Shown here piece after piece: positions 51,119-59,416 of a stretch of 64,000 bases of DNA. The stretch lies in NCBI GenBank assembly GCA_964407075.1, contig CAYOUE010000001.1, forward strand, positions 1 through 64,000, in the 5' to 3' direction. Below the pieces are notes generated by a model that ran no database searches, was not told the DNA's origin, and saw only the letters and a list, made by a program, of their open reading frames with translations. The DNA comes from JAHQVI01 sp964407075. GTDB lineage: Bacteria; Pseudomonadota; Alphaproteobacteria; Rhizobiales; Rhodomicrobiaceae. Both the position numbers and the translations under genes were made by a program. Every line of letters begins with the position of its first letter. The stretch's first letter is position 1.

Positions 51119-52411
51119 TCAGAGCGAGATGCGTTCGATCTCTGCGCCGCAACCGCTCAGCTTTTCTTCCAGCCGCTCGAAGCCCCTGTCGAGGTGATAG
51201 ACGCGGTTGATCGTGGTTTCGCCCTCCGCAACCAGTCCGGCGATGACCAGCGAAACGGATGCGCGCAGATCGGTCGCCATGACTTCCGCTCCGCGCATCG
51301 CGCGCACGCCGCGTATATGGGCGGTGTCGCCGCTGATCCTGATATCGGCGCCCAGGCGGGCCAGTTCCTGCACGTGCATGAAGCGGTTCTCGAAGATCGT
51401 CTCGCGTATCGTGGAAGTTCCCGCCGCCTTCGCCATCAGCGCCATGAGCTGAGCCTGCAGATCGGTGGGAAATCCCGGGAATGGTTGCGTTTCGATATTC
51501 ACCGCACGCAGCCCGGAGCCGTTCCGCGAAACGCTGATGCCGCGATTGGTCCCGGCAATCGAAACGCCGGCTTCAGTGAGCGTGTCGAGCGCGGACTGAA
51601 GCAGATCCGGCCTTGCGCCTTCCAGCAGCACTTCGCCGCCGGCCGCGGCGACCGCCATCGCATAGGTTCCGGTTTCGATACGGTCGGGCAGGACGGTGTG
51701 GATCGCGCCTTCGAGATAGTCCGTTCCCTGAACGTGCAGCGTGGAGGTTCCGATGCCCTCGATGCGAGCGCCCATCTTGACCAGGCACTCGGCCAGATCG
51801 CCGACTTCCGGCTCGCGCGCGGCGTTTTCGATCACGGTTTCGCCTCTGGCCAGCGCCGACGCCATCAGCACGTTATGCGTCGCGCCGACCGAGACCAGCG
51901 GAAATTCGATCCGCGCGCCCCGCAGGCCGCCGCGCGGCGTCTTCGCCACGACATAACCGCCGGTCAGTTCCATCTGCGCGCCAAGCTTCTCCAGTCCCAT
52001 GAGATGAAGATCGACGGGCCGCGTGCCGATCGCGCATCCGCCGGGAAGGGACACGGTCGCCTCTCCATGCCTGGCCAGCAACGGCCCGAGCACCCAGAAA
52101 CTGGCGCGCATCCTGCGAACCATGTCGTAGGGCGCGCGCGAATCGACGATCTCACGTGCGGTCAGATGAAACGTTTCGCCCACGCAGCCATTGCTGTTCG
52201 CCCGCTTGCCGTCCACCGCGCAATCGACGCCATGATTACGCAGGATGCGGGCGAGAAGGTTCGTGTCGGCCAGATTCGGCATGTTCTTCAGCGTCAGCGT
52301 CTCCGATGTGAGCAGGCTGGAGATCATCAGCGGCAGGGCTGCGTTCTTTGCGCCGCTGATCGGAATGACGCCGTTGAGCGGTTTTCCGCCCCTGATGCGA
52401 ATCTGGTCCAT
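51119..52411 (-). CDS. murA: UDP-N-acetylglucosamine 1-carboxyvinyltransferase
   Basis: Protein of 430 residues from ATG 52411, the usual MurA length; the frame is open to 52480. The active-site Cys is in LPGGCAIGTRPVDLHL (residue about 121), with GGKPLNGVIPISGAKNAALPLM at the N-terminus and the FPGFPTDLQAQLMALM loop near 305-320. It transfers enolpyruvate from PEP to UDP-GlcNAc, the first committed step of peptidoglycan synthesis; Cys rather than Asp at the active site implies fosfomycin sensitivity. Preceded by a conserved 53-residue gene. Confidence 0.97.
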   Translation of the reverse strand: MDQIRIRGGKPLNGVIPISGAKNAALPLMISSLLTSETLTLKNMPNLADTNLLARILRNHGVDCAVDGKRANSNGCVGETFHLTAREIVDSRAPYDMVRRMRASFWVLGPLLARHGEATVSLPGGCAIGTRPVDLHLMGLEKLGAQMELTGGYVVAKTPRGGLRGARIEFPLVSVGATHNVLMASALARGETVIENAAREPEVGDLAECLVKMGARIEGIGTSTLHVQGTDYLEGAIHTVLPDRIETGTYAMAVAAAGGEVLLEGARPDLLQSALDTLTEAGVSIAGTNRGISVSRNGSGLRAVNIETQPFPGFPTDLQAQLMALMAKAAGTSTIRETIFENRFMHVQELARLGADIRISGDTAHIRGVRAMRGAEVMATDLRASVSLVIAGLVAEGETTINRVYHLDRGFERLEEKLSGCGAEIERISL

Positions 52412-52506
52412 CAATGAATCCGCCCGTTTTAGAGATATGTCGCCGGTATGACCGTTAAGGATTAAACGAGCGGGCATCATGGCGCAAGCCCGGCGCCGGC
52501 GCAGCC

Positions 52507-52668
52507 TTACGCGCCATACTTTTCGGGATCTTCGCCGCCTTCGCCGCTGTCCTTGCGTGCCCGGGCCTGCGCCTTGCGGCGCTTCAGATTCTCCCGCAGC
52601 CGGGCGGCGAGGCGGGCTTCGCGTTCAGCGCGGGCATCGGATTTCGGCGTCCTGGGGGTTCCGGTCAT
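52507..52668 (-). CDS. Small basic conserved protein upstream of murA (53 residues)
   Basis: ATG 52668 with GAGG 8 bases upstream, TAA at 52507-52509. The 53-residue product starts MTGTPRTPKSDARAER and continues with EARLAARLRENLKRRKAQAR, then an acidic tail ending DPEKYGA. It is one charged helix with an Arg/Lys-rich core. A similar tiny reading frame is found before murA in other alphaproteobacteria. The product is a plausible small RNA- or protein-binding peptide; function unknown. It lies 95 bases upstream of murA on the same strand. Confidence 0.72.
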   Translation of the reverse strand: MTGTPRTPKSDARAEREARLAARLRENLKRRKAQARARKDSGEGGEDPEKYGA

Positions 52669-52830
52669 GCGCTTGGCCTCGATGATGGCAGTTCCGGATC
52701 TTAGGCCGTGGCACGCCCTTTTTCCAGCCTGTCCGGAGGCCGCGAAGCAGGCGGCCGCACGCCTGCGCTCACCTCTTGTCTATTCGCCGGCATCATGGCA
52801 TTGTCCGCCAGCGTCAGCCGCCTGCCTTCA

Positions 52831-52905
52831 GCCGCAGTAGCTCAGTGGTAGAGCGCACCCTTGGTAAGGGTGAGGTCGGGAGTTCAATCCTCCCCTGCGG
52901 CACCA
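52831..52905 (+). tRNA. tRNA-Thr (anticodon GGT)
   Basis: 75 bases including encoded CCA. Acceptor GCCGCAG (52831-52837) pairs with CTGCGGC (52895-52901), D arm GCTC..GAGC, anticodon stem CACCC/GGGTG with loop TTGGTAA (anticodon GGT at 52863-52865), and T arm GGGAGTTCAATCCTCCC. Encodes a threonine tRNA. Confidence 0.97.
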
Positions 52906-52934
52906 GCTTTTTTCCGCTTCATCTGCCTGTCAGT

Positions 52935-52974
52935 ACCCACAGGCGCACAAGTTTACCCACAGGCGCACAAGTTT
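52935..52974. repeat. Perfect tandem 20-bp repeat downstream of tRNA-Thr
   Basis: ACCCACAGGCGCACAAGTTT occurs twice in direct succession (52935-52954 and 52955-52974), between the tRNA and the terC stop codon. No coding or hairpin role is evident. Confidence 0.9.
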
Positions 52975-52980
52975 GCAGCG

Positions 52981-54012
52981 TCATTCCGGCGCCGTGGTGC
53001 TTCGGCTGCTCGTGCTGAAGTCGTCCGCCGGGTTTTTCGGCGCTTCCGAGCGTGTGGCCCAAAGCGAGATCAGAATGCCTGCGGCCAGGAGCGCGATGGT
53101 AACCGAGAGCGAAATCACGGGCGGGATTTTGGCGAGATCGAAATAATCCGCTACGAAGACCTTTCCTCCGATGAATATCAGGACCGAAGCCAACGCATAT
53201 TTGAGATAGACGAAACGCGCCTGCATCGCCGACAACGCGAAAAATAGTGCGCGAAGTCCTAATATGGCAAAGACGTTCGATGTGTAGACGATGAAGGGAT
53301 CGGTGGTGATCGCAAAGATCGCAGGCACTGAATCGACGGCGAAGATCACGTCGGCTATCTCGATCATCACCAGTGCCATGAGCAGAGGCGTGATGTAGAG
53401 GACGCGTTTTCCGGTTTTCGGTTCAGGCAGCCGCACAACGAAGCGCGAACCGTGATATTCGTTGGTGACGCGGAAACGCCGCCGCATGAAATTCACGAGC
53501 GGATTGTCGCCGATCGGCTTTTCCTGGCCGTCCCAGAACAACATCCTGACGCCGGTGAAGATCAGGAATGCGGCGAACAGGTAAAGAATCCATTCGAATT
53601 CGGAAATGAGCGCGGCTCCTGCGCCGATCATGACGCCGCGCAACAGGATTACGCCGAGTATGCCCCAGAACAGGACCCTGTGCTGGTAGCGCCTCGGAAC
53701 GGCGAAATAGCTGAAAATCGCCGCAATGACGAAGATGTTGTCCATTGCGAGCGTCTTTTCGACGACAAAACCGGTCAGGTAGTTCACGCCGGCTGTTTGG
53801 CCGAGCTGATACCAGACGAAAATGCCGTAGCTGAGCCCGAATACGATGTAAAAGGCTGAAAGCTGAAGGCTTTCCTTGACCCCGATTTCCTTTTCCTTGC
53901 GGTGCAGTACGCCAAGGTCGAAAGTCAGCAGAGCAATCACGATGAAGAAGAATGCAATCCACATCCAGACGGGTTTGCCAAGCCAGTCTGCGAACAGAAA
54001 TGTTGCGTCCAC
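52981..54012 (-). CDS. TerC/Alx family integral membrane protein
   Basis: Protein of 343 residues from GTG 54012 with about nine transmembrane helices. Family signatures: FFIVIALLTFDLGVLHRKEKEIGVKESL (residues about 22-49), the EKTLAMDNIFVIAAIFSYF metal-site helix (about 84-102, with Glu and Asp), and ALVMIEIADVIFAVDSVPAIFAIT (about 214-237). Members export manganese or protect against metal and tellurite stress. It is preceded by a structured region. The C-terminal tail is short and charged. Confidence 0.93.
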   Translation of the reverse strand: MDATFLFADWLGKPVWMWIAFFFIVIALLTFDLGVLHRKEKEIGVKESLQLSAFYIVFGLSYGIFVWYQLGQTAGVNYLTGFVVEKTLAMDNIFVIAAIFSYFAVPRRYQHRVLFWGILGVILLRGVMIGAGAALISEFEWILYLFAAFLIFTGVRMLFWDGQEKPIGDNPLVNFMRRRFRVTNEYHGSRFVVRLPEPKTGKRVLYITPLLMALVMIEIADVIFAVDSVPAIFAITTDPFIVYTSNVFAILGLRALFFALSAMQARFVYLKYALASVLIFIGGKVFVADYFDLAKIPPVISLSVTIALLAAGILISLWATRSEAPKNPADDFSTSSRSTTAPE

Positions 54013-54351
54013 GGGTATGCCTTTCGGTCTGGGGCCGGTGCGCCGGAAATATTCGTCGGGACGGTGTCAGGGGGAGCCGAGCGCCGGACTGTCCTGGCCA
54101 GACGAAGCGGAAATGGGGCCAACCCAGCCGCGTATCAACATCCCGCGATGGGTTGAAAAAAATATTTCCCGGCCCGGAACCGCGCGTCAGTCCGGCGTGA
54201 TAAATTTTTGCGAGCCGCTTGCCGAATTCCATGCGGAGTGCTTATCTCAACAGCTGGCGACAGGCCCAGCCTTTCAGCGCGCCTCGTGTCATGAGCAACA
54301 CGCCACTGGCCCGGACCTTGCCGCACCCCGCGCGGCGGGCCGCCGCGTTTC
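54013..54351. promoter_or_regulatory. Region upstream of terC with a stem-loop leader
   Basis: 339 bases with no gene. An inverted repeat at 54120-54155 pairs CAACCCA with TGGGTTG and, inside, CGCG with CGCG, with a small bulge and an 11-base loop. On the minus strand it lies about 110 bases before terC and could be part of the leader RNA; the T-run next to it on the minus strand is upstream of the stem, not after it. Confidence 0.4.
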
Positions 54352-54717
54352 ATGGTGTGGTTCGTTCAAATGTCACATTTTGCCGTTGTCGCGGGCGAAG
54401 CTGCTCTGCTTGCAGCAGTCGTCGCATCGCTCTTCTTAATATCGCTTGCGTTCAGGAATCCCGCTTGGGACACGTGGCTGGATAACGAATTTGCTGCGAC
54501 AAGCGTGGCCATCCTCTTCACAGCAGCCTTTGCGATCGCATTCGCCGTGCTTGTGGAAGGTCTTATCGAGTCCGATTTCGACTACCGTCTGGCGATGGCG
54601 GCCGCCACGCTCTACAGCGGCGGCATCGGCGTATTGCTCTGGACAGTCATGCGAATGACATCGCGCCGCTCAGACGGCGATCGGAAGTATCTGCAAGCGG
54701 GTGTTCCGCAGCACTGA
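54352..54717 (+). CDS. Small membrane protein, unknown function
   Basis: Protein of 121 residues (115 if started at ATG 54370). Three hydrophobic helices (about 10-32, 47-70, 80-100) and a charged C-terminus. No recognised family. It is divergent from terC and convergent with the membrane gene at 54779-55372; both could be part of a local envelope set but nothing links it directly. No convincing ribosome site. Confidence 0.55.
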   Translation: MVWFVQMSHFAVVAGEAALLAAVVASLFLISLAFRNPAWDTWLDNEFAATSVAILFTAAFAIAFAVLVEGLIESDFDYRLAMAAATLYSGGIGVLLWTVMRMTSRRSDGDRKYLQAGVPQH

Positions 54718-54778
54718 CCGGTTCGAACGCGGCGTCCGGCAGTTATCTGCTGACTCTGATGCAGTATGGCGGCGCGGC

Positions 54779-55372
54779 TCAGAACGAGAGCCGCGTGACG
54801 CCTTCTTCGCGCCTGCGCATTTCCAGCACGATCAGCAGGACGAGGAAGACCCAGAAATTGAGCCAGTGTATGACCCAGAAGCCTGCGAGGACGCCGACAG
54901 TCAGTACGATCCAGACCGAGAGGCCGATGAGGACATGCGCAGCCATGCCCCTGAGCGCGCCGAAAGATCGCCAGCCCAGAACCGCGATGACGCAGTTGAC
55001 CGCCGTAAGCGCCCCTGCGCAGCCCAGCAGGATCTGCGAAAACAGGATATGCCGGGCCGGGATCGTCTCGCCTGACGCGAAAGACAGGTCTCCGATGTAG
55101 CCAGCCAGAATATTGACGAAACGGACTTCATGCCAGAAGCCCGAAATATCCCAAAGGCTTGCGGCGGAGACCTCCTTTGTGAAATCGGCGAAGACGCCGG
55201 TTGCGATCGCAAGCAGGCTTCCGCAGGCGATGGCGAGGCTCCAGCAGAACGGGATGGAGAACATGCCCCGGTTGTCGAGGCGCTCCGCAAGGTCGAGCGC
55301 GCCCGTGTGCACGAGCCAGGGCAGGACGACGATCAGCAGCAGATTTTCTGCCGCAACGGAAAGAAAGGACAT
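54779..55372 (-). CDS. Polytopic membrane protein, unknown function
   Basis: Protein of 197 residues with four or five hydrophobic helices (about 6-22, 38-60, 108-130, 138-160, 164-186), a Trp-rich end (VIHWLNFWVFLVLLIVLEM) and a short basic C-terminus. The loop between helices 2 and 3 has a conserved-looking SFASGETIPARHILF stretch. No family recognised. It is the last gene of the leftward arm that starts near 58637, 79 bases after the 18-residue-repeat protein gene. Confidence 0.7.
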   Translation of the reverse strand: MSFLSVAAENLLLIVVLPWLVHTGALDLAERLDNRGMFSIPFCWSLAIACGSLLAIATGVFADFTKEVSAASLWDISGFWHEVRFVNILAGYIGDLSFASGETIPARHILFSQILLGCAGALTAVNCVIAVLGWRSFGALRGMAAHVLIGLSVWIVLTVGVLAGFWVIHWLNFWVFLVLLIVLEMRRREEGVTRLSF

Positions 55373-55451
55373 CGTTCAGCAGTCTCCGATGTCCGGAAGG
55401 CTGCCGAACAGGCCAGCCGCTGTTGCACGGATTTGTAGCCGCAGCCTCATC

Positions 55452-56513
55452 TCATTCAGCCGTTCCCGAATTCGCCCGGTTGAAAATACGGGATTCGATC
55501 TTCGTGATCCGGTCCTCGATGTTCTCGATCTTTTTGGCCTCCACCTGTGTCATACTATAGGCGTCGTCGAGCGTCTGGTTCTGCAGCGCCGTATATCTGA
55601 AAGGATCGAAACTCAACACGAGGGCAGGCAACGGAAAGATATTCACGTCTATCCCGCTCAAACGGACGTTGCCCGAATATTCCCCGGCTTGCGCGAGCTT
55701 GCGCAGCAAAACGACTTCGAAGAAGGCCATGATCCCTGATGTGCGTTCAGCGTAGTCGTCGACCTTGCTGCTGAAAGCCGCAAGCTCCTCGGACGAAAGA
55801 TTGCGGTCGTGCCGGAACGAAACCGTCAGTCCGGGGATCAGCCCGACGCTGACCTGCACGTCCACAAGGGCAAACCCGCTTTCGTCGACCAGAAGGGCGA
55901 ATTCGCTGGCCCCCTGAGCGCGTAATCGCTCCTTGACGCCGTCGACAACGTCGTCGGACCAGTCCTGCAGGATCGAGAAGCTGTTATATCCTGTCAGAGC
56001 CGCATTCCCTGCATTGTTCATGGCGGAACTGGAACTCGACACGACCCAGTCGCCGGCATCCCTGGCGGCGCTGACGGCGTTCTCCGAATGAAGCCTCATC
56101 CAGCCGGTCGCGTCCCACGCCGCGTCGATTGCCTCGTCCGAGCGCAGCTTTATCCATTCGCCCGCCTCTTCAGCAGCTTCCGCCATGGCGCGGCTACCTG
56201 CGATGATCCATTCGCTCGTACTTCTTGCGGCGGAGACCATCGGATCGACGGCGCCGCTACGAATGGACTGCTCGATATAATCCCAGTCCGGGTCGTAGCC
56301 CATTACGGTCATGCCATAGGACGACGACTGAGCCGTATACGCAAGCGGGCTTCCGGGGCCCTTGCCATGCGCAGCGCCGGGTGAGTCTCCGTCGAGCGGC
56401 ATTGCGGGCGAGCGCAGGGACGTGCGCGTCTCGCTCTCGGCCATTTCGGCGGAAATGGGACCGTTCGCCAAAAATGCGAAGAGAAAAACTGCTGCTGAAA
56501 GGCGGATCGTCAT
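55452..56513 (-). CDS. Secreted protein with four 18-residue Trp/Ser/Ala helical repeats
   Basis: Protein of 353 residues from ATG 56513 (GGAG at 9 bases). Signal peptide of about 22 residues (PISA). Residues 102-173 consist of four consecutive units of exactly 18 residues, each beginning with Trp (102, 120, 138, 156), with consensus Wh-x3-S-x2-A-h-x-A-A-x2-A-x2. Eighteen residues equal five alpha-helical turns, so Trp and Ala stack on fixed faces. A C-terminal domain (about 190-330) is alpha/beta with no known relative, followed by a helical EAKKIENIEDRITKIESRIF coiled coil. Envelope or membrane-associated role inferred. Confidence 0.75.
   Translation of the reverse strand: MTIRLSAAVFLFAFLANGPISAEMAESETRTSLRSPAMPLDGDSPGAAHGKGPGSPLAYTAQSSSYGMTVMGYDPDWDYIEQSIRSGAVDPMVSAARSTSEWIIAGSRAMAEAAEEAGEWIKLRSDEAIDAAWDATGWMRLHSENAVSAARDAGDWVVSSSSSAMNNAGNAALTGYNSFSILQDWSDDVVDGVKERLRAQGASEFALLVDESGFALVDVQVSVGLIPGLTVSFRHDRNLSSEELAAFSSKVDDYAERTSGIMAFFEVVLLRKLAQAGEYSGNVRLSGIDVNIFPLPALVLSFDPFRYTALQNQTLDDAYSMTQVEAKKIENIEDRITKIESRIFNRANSGTAE
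55995..56210 (-). repeat. 54-bp coding repeat encoding the 18-residue helical units
   Basis: Four in-frame units of 54 bp, diverged at the DNA level but conserved in Trp, Ser and Ala positions of the protein. Confidence 0.8.
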
Positions 56514-56527
56514 TCCGGGGATCTCCC

Positions 56528-56881
56528 TTAGAACAGAATGGGGGCGACCTCGTCAGCACTGCGCGTGAGTTTCTGGTGAACGCGATAGACGAGCGCGCGC
56601 CGGCGCATTTCGGCTGGCAGGACGGAACTGCCCGTCCGTCCGGAAGCGGCCGTCAGATCGGGAAGGAATCCGGTCGCTGTCACCATGCCTGCAGTCGCTT
56701 TGGACAGAAAATAGGGCGCTTCCCTTTCGGATGAAAAATCGGCGACCAATGAGGCGGAAAGGATCGCCAGCCCGATCGAGGCGGCAAATCCGACCTGAGA
56801 CGACCTCCTCATGAAACCCCGCTTGCGATAACTGGGATGGACTTCAGGGCCACGATAGCGTCGAGGAATTACATTTTCCAT
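56528..56881 (-). CDS. Small membrane-anchored protein, unknown function
   Basis: Protein of 117 residues, or 94 from ATG 56812. A basic N-terminus (RKRGFMRRSS) leads into one transmembrane helix (about 30-47), then an extracytoplasmic tail with a basic MRRRALVYRVHQKL stretch. No family recognised. Fourteen bases before the 18-residue-repeat protein gene, so probably co-transcribed with it. Confidence 0.6.
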   Translation of the reverse strand: MENVIPRRYRGPEVHPSYRKRGFMRRSSQVGFAASIGLAILSASLVADFSSEREAPYFLSKATAGMVTATGFLPDLTAASGRTGSSVLPAEMRRRALVYRVHQKLTRSADEVAPILF

Positions 56882-56931
56882 AATCCGAAATGCAAAATTG
56901 CGTGGAACGTGCGTAGGGCTTGCTGACCGAA

Positions 56932-57336
56932 CTACCGTCCGACGTCATCGGAATCGATCTGCCCTGCGAGCCGCGCGCGTATGGCCGAGAAAGAGAGGCC
57001 GATCGTGAGCAGCGTCGCGACAGAAACCTGGGTCATGACGGTGACGACCCAGCCGCCCGAGACGGTCACGAGCCCTAGATCGACCAGCATGATGTTAAAG
57101 AGCAGGAGAAAGACGGCGACGAGCGCCACACCGCCCGACTTCATCGAGCGCAACATGCTGCGTATCAGAAAGATATAGCCTGCAAGCATCGCTATTCCGA
57201 GCGAGGCGGCGAGCGCGCCGGGGGCGTCGCCCCCGATCGCCCAATGATAGAACGAACGTCCGCTCGGATTGTATGTCGAGAAGACGAGCAGCATCGTGAA
57301 CAGCCAGCGAAGCAGAAAATTGACCGGCCCGAACAT
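56932..57336 (-). CDS. DUF6524-like membrane protein, copy 1
   Basis: Protein of 134 residues with four hydrophobic helices (about 5-20, 36-58, 68-90, 95-117). The first has the FSTYNPSGRSFYHW motif seen in DUF6524-type proteins. It resembles the protein at 61249-61707 (ATFNPSYYSVSTW) in helix order and length. Function unknown. It lies 6 bases downstream of the DUF4239-like gene in the leftward arm. Confidence 0.78.
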   Translation of the reverse strand: MFGPVNFLLRWLFTMLLVFSTYNPSGRSFYHWAIGGDAPGALAASLGIAMLAGYIFLIRSMLRSMKSGGVALVAVFLLLFNIMLVDLGLVTVSGGWVVTVMTQVSVATLLTIGLSFSAIRARLAGQIDSDDVGR

Positions 57337-57342
57337 TCCGGC

Positions 57343-58131
57343 TTACCCCCCGCGCGCGGAAGCGATGGCAAGAAACGGTTCAGGCGAAATCGAAACCGGA
57401 CCGCTGAATGGATAGAGAAGCTGTGCGGACAGGACCATCATCGTGATGACCGAACTGGAGATGATGGCGACCAGAAGCAGGTGAATGAAGACGCTCGGCC
57501 CCCGCAGGAACCAGCCGATGACGATGGCCATTCCGGCGCCGACCAGAAGCAGGTGAAAGATAATGTCGGACAGCAGCGGATCCGGCGCGACGGAAATTCT
57601 CTCGACCCGCCGCGAAACCACTTCGTCCAGCAGGGCGGACAGACGTATTTTCACCAACCCGCCGGCTCCGTCTCCGGCACTGATGACGGCCCTGTCGATC
57701 CTGTTGAGCCAGTCGATCGCTTCCGGGCTTTCGCCGCCATTCGCCATGAGCGGCCATTCCTTGATGGCGACCGTCTCGGAATAGCCGCGCACCGCATCGC
57801 TGATCGCAGCGCTGGCCGATTCTCCGGCGAGGGGAGCCTGAGCCACGAGGCGGTTGAGCGCGGCTGCTTCATGAAGGACGTTCTGCCGGGCTTCGTTGAA
57901 CTCGGAAAAGCCGTAGACGATGATGAACCCGAGGACCACCGCGTAGATTTCTGCCGCGACCTGGTTCTTTGCAGGTCCGACAGCGCTCGCGGAGGTCAAC
58001 ATTCCCGTGAAGATCGTTCTAGCGGCCATCGTACCGATGATGGCGATAAGAATCGTCGGCAGGATTATGACGATAAAGGCCACGTCGAAGGATAGCGACC
58101 CGAGCCAGTTCAGAAAGGATGTAGGCGCCAT
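57343..58131 (-). CDS. DUF4239 (bestrophin-like) membrane protein
   Basis: Protein of 262 residues from ATG 58131, with GGAG at 6 bases; the frame is open to 58194. Two hydrophobic helices at the N-terminus (about 14-36, 57-80), a cytoplasmic-like central helical part with an AAALNRLVAQAP segment, two late helices (about 182-205 and 213-237), and the ending YPFSGPVSISPEPF. That layout and the YPFSGP-xxS ending fit DUF4239/bestrophin-like proteins, possibly anion channels. Second gene of the leftward arm. Confidence 0.75.
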   Translation of the reverse strand: MAPTSFLNWLGSLSFDVAFIVIILPTILIAIIGTMAARTIFTGMLTSASAVGPAKNQVAAEIYAVVLGFIIVYGFSEFNEARQNVLHEAAALNRLVAQAPLAGESASAAISDAVRGYSETVAIKEWPLMANGGESPEAIDWLNRIDRAVISAGDGAGGLVKIRLSALLDEVVSRRVERISVAPDPLLSDIIFHLLLVGAGMAIVIGWFLRGPSVFIHLLLVAIISSSVITMMVLSAQLLYPFSGPVSISPEPFLAIASARGG

Positions 58132-58142
58132 GCTGGACTCCG

Positions 58143-58637
58143 TCACTCGGGATGATTCGTCTTGCGGCCGGCCGCGCCGGCGGCGGCGTACCATCGGCGC
58201 GAACGCAGGAGGCCGCGCGGGCGGGCTTTGAGCGAGACGCTTTCACACGCCGCCTTTACGAGATCCTCCGCCTCGGCCTTCGATATTTCGTTGCGTGCAA
58301 GTCCGAGCGCAGCTTCGACCATGAACTCGAACCTGTCCTTTGAAATGCGGTCCGAGCGGGTCTTGAAGCCCCGGGCGATGTCCAGCAGCATCCGCCGGAC
58401 CAGCGACTCCGTCGAGAAGCCGTCGCAGATGGCGGCGCCCACCAGATAGCTCTTGGCGTCGGCCGGACGCAGACCGAGCTGGAATATGGCGTTGTCGATG
58501 ATCTTCCATTCGCCTTCATTGTCGAGATAGCGGCATTCAGCCGCCCTGAGACGCATGTAATCGAAGATCGTTGCGCTGTTGCCGGATGCGCCCCCGCTGC
58601 CGCCGACGGCCGGATTGCCCTCAATCATCTCGACCAT
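58143..58637 (-). CDS. Soluble helical protein, first gene of the leftward arm
   Basis: Protein of 164 residues. Glycine/serine-rich N-terminus, then helices AATIFDYMRLRAAECRYL-like, a KSYLVGAAICDGFSTESLVRRMLLDIARGF core (about 62-90) and FEFMVEAALGLARNEISKAEAEDLV (about 104-128), a basic tail. The tandem helical core is loosely TerB-like, which I cannot confirm. Starts the leftward arm from the AT-rich control region and overlaps nothing; the DUF4239-like gene follows after 11 bases. Confidence 0.68.
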   Translation of the reverse strand: MVEMIEGNPAVGGSGGASGNSATIFDYMRLRAAECRYLDNEGEWKIIDNAIFQLGLRPADAKSYLVGAAICDGFSTESLVRRMLLDIARGFKTRSDRISKDRFEFMVEAALGLARNEISKAEAEDLVKAACESVSLKARPRGLLRSRRWYAAAGAAGRKTNHPE

Positions 58638-58981
58638 TCTTATCCTGTCGTTCGTTGCTTGTCTGCCCGCAAGGCGGCAGCCGGTTGACCGGTGCAGCCT
58701 CTATTCGATACAGCGACTATTATTTTGTGAACTTTAAATTATCATGAAAGCCAGCAATAAAAAATCTTATTATTGTTGTCATATGATCTAAAAATATTTA
58801 TAAAATACGCATTATTTATTTTCGTTAAGAGTATTTGAATTGTGTATTTTCGATTTTATACTCTGATATAGCGATTCATTCACGCAGTTCGGCTAGATTT
58901 TTCAGCAATGAATCAGTGCCGCCTTACGCGTCCGGCAGCCCAGACACCTGCTGGACGGCGTCTTTCGTTCGAGTTCCGGCC
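58638..58981. promoter_or_regulatory. AT-rich divergent control region of the envelope locus
   Basis: 344 bases between the two arms. Bases 58720-58900 are among the most AT-rich in the window, unlike the flanking genes, and likely hold divergent promoters. A dyad CAATAA..TTATTG at 58755-58775 could be an operator. A frame continuing upstream from the rightward gene to 58835 is not counted as coding. Confidence 0.5.
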
Positions 58982-59398
58982 ATGAGCGCAGACCAGGACA
59001 GCCCCGTCAGCCAGGCGTGCTTCGAGCGCGCTGCCTGCGGCTTGCAGCCGGCCATCACCATGCAGCCTTTAGTGCAGGGCGAGGCAGGGAGGCCGCTCGG
59101 CATCGTGATCGCCGAAGTCGTCTGCGAAGAGGATGAGGAAAACGGGCTGTTCGCAGGGCTGGGCGCTTTCGTCCGTGCGCAGTTGCCCGCCGATCGCGCA
59201 GCCGTGGAGATCGCGCTGGAAAGACTGCTCGGCGAATTGTGTCGGAAAGGGCGGAAGTTTAACGCCGGCGCAATCGTCTCGACCCATATCAAGCTGCTTC
59301 GCGGCACTCATGCCGACGGGCGCAAGCTGCTGAAGCTGATTGCGACAGGCACAGCCGTGGCCTTGCCGTCACCAGATCCTTCGTCCGTACACGTATAA
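58982..59398 (+). CDS. Soluble protein of unknown function, first gene of the rightward arm
   Basis: Protein of 138 residues from ATG 58982; no strong ribosome site, and the frame is open to 58835 over AT-rich sequence, which I treat as non-coding. An alpha/beta pattern with an acidic VVCEEDEENGLF turn (about 46-57), then a helical AAVEIALERLLGELCRKG part and a KLLRGTHADGRKLL segment. No family recognised. It lies 18 bases before the binding protein gene. Confidence 0.55.
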   Translation: MSADQDSPVSQACFERAACGLQPAITMQPLVQGEAGRPLGIVIAEVVCEEDEENGLFAGLGAFVRAQLPADRAAVEIALERLLGELCRKGRKFNAGAIVSTHIKLLRGTHADGRKLLKLIATGTAVALPSPDPSSVHV

Positions 59399-59416
59399 AC
59401 ATTGTAAAGGTCCGAC

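Noticed and set aside
54013..54180. yybP-ykoY manganese riboswitch before terC
   Set aside because: The conserved sequence blocks of the motif could not be found on the minus strand; only a generic hairpin is visible.
58835..58981. N-terminal extension of the first rightward gene of the envelope locus
   Set aside because: The sequence is AT-rich promoter-like DNA with unusual codons; the ATG at 58982 begins sequence with codon use like its neighbours.
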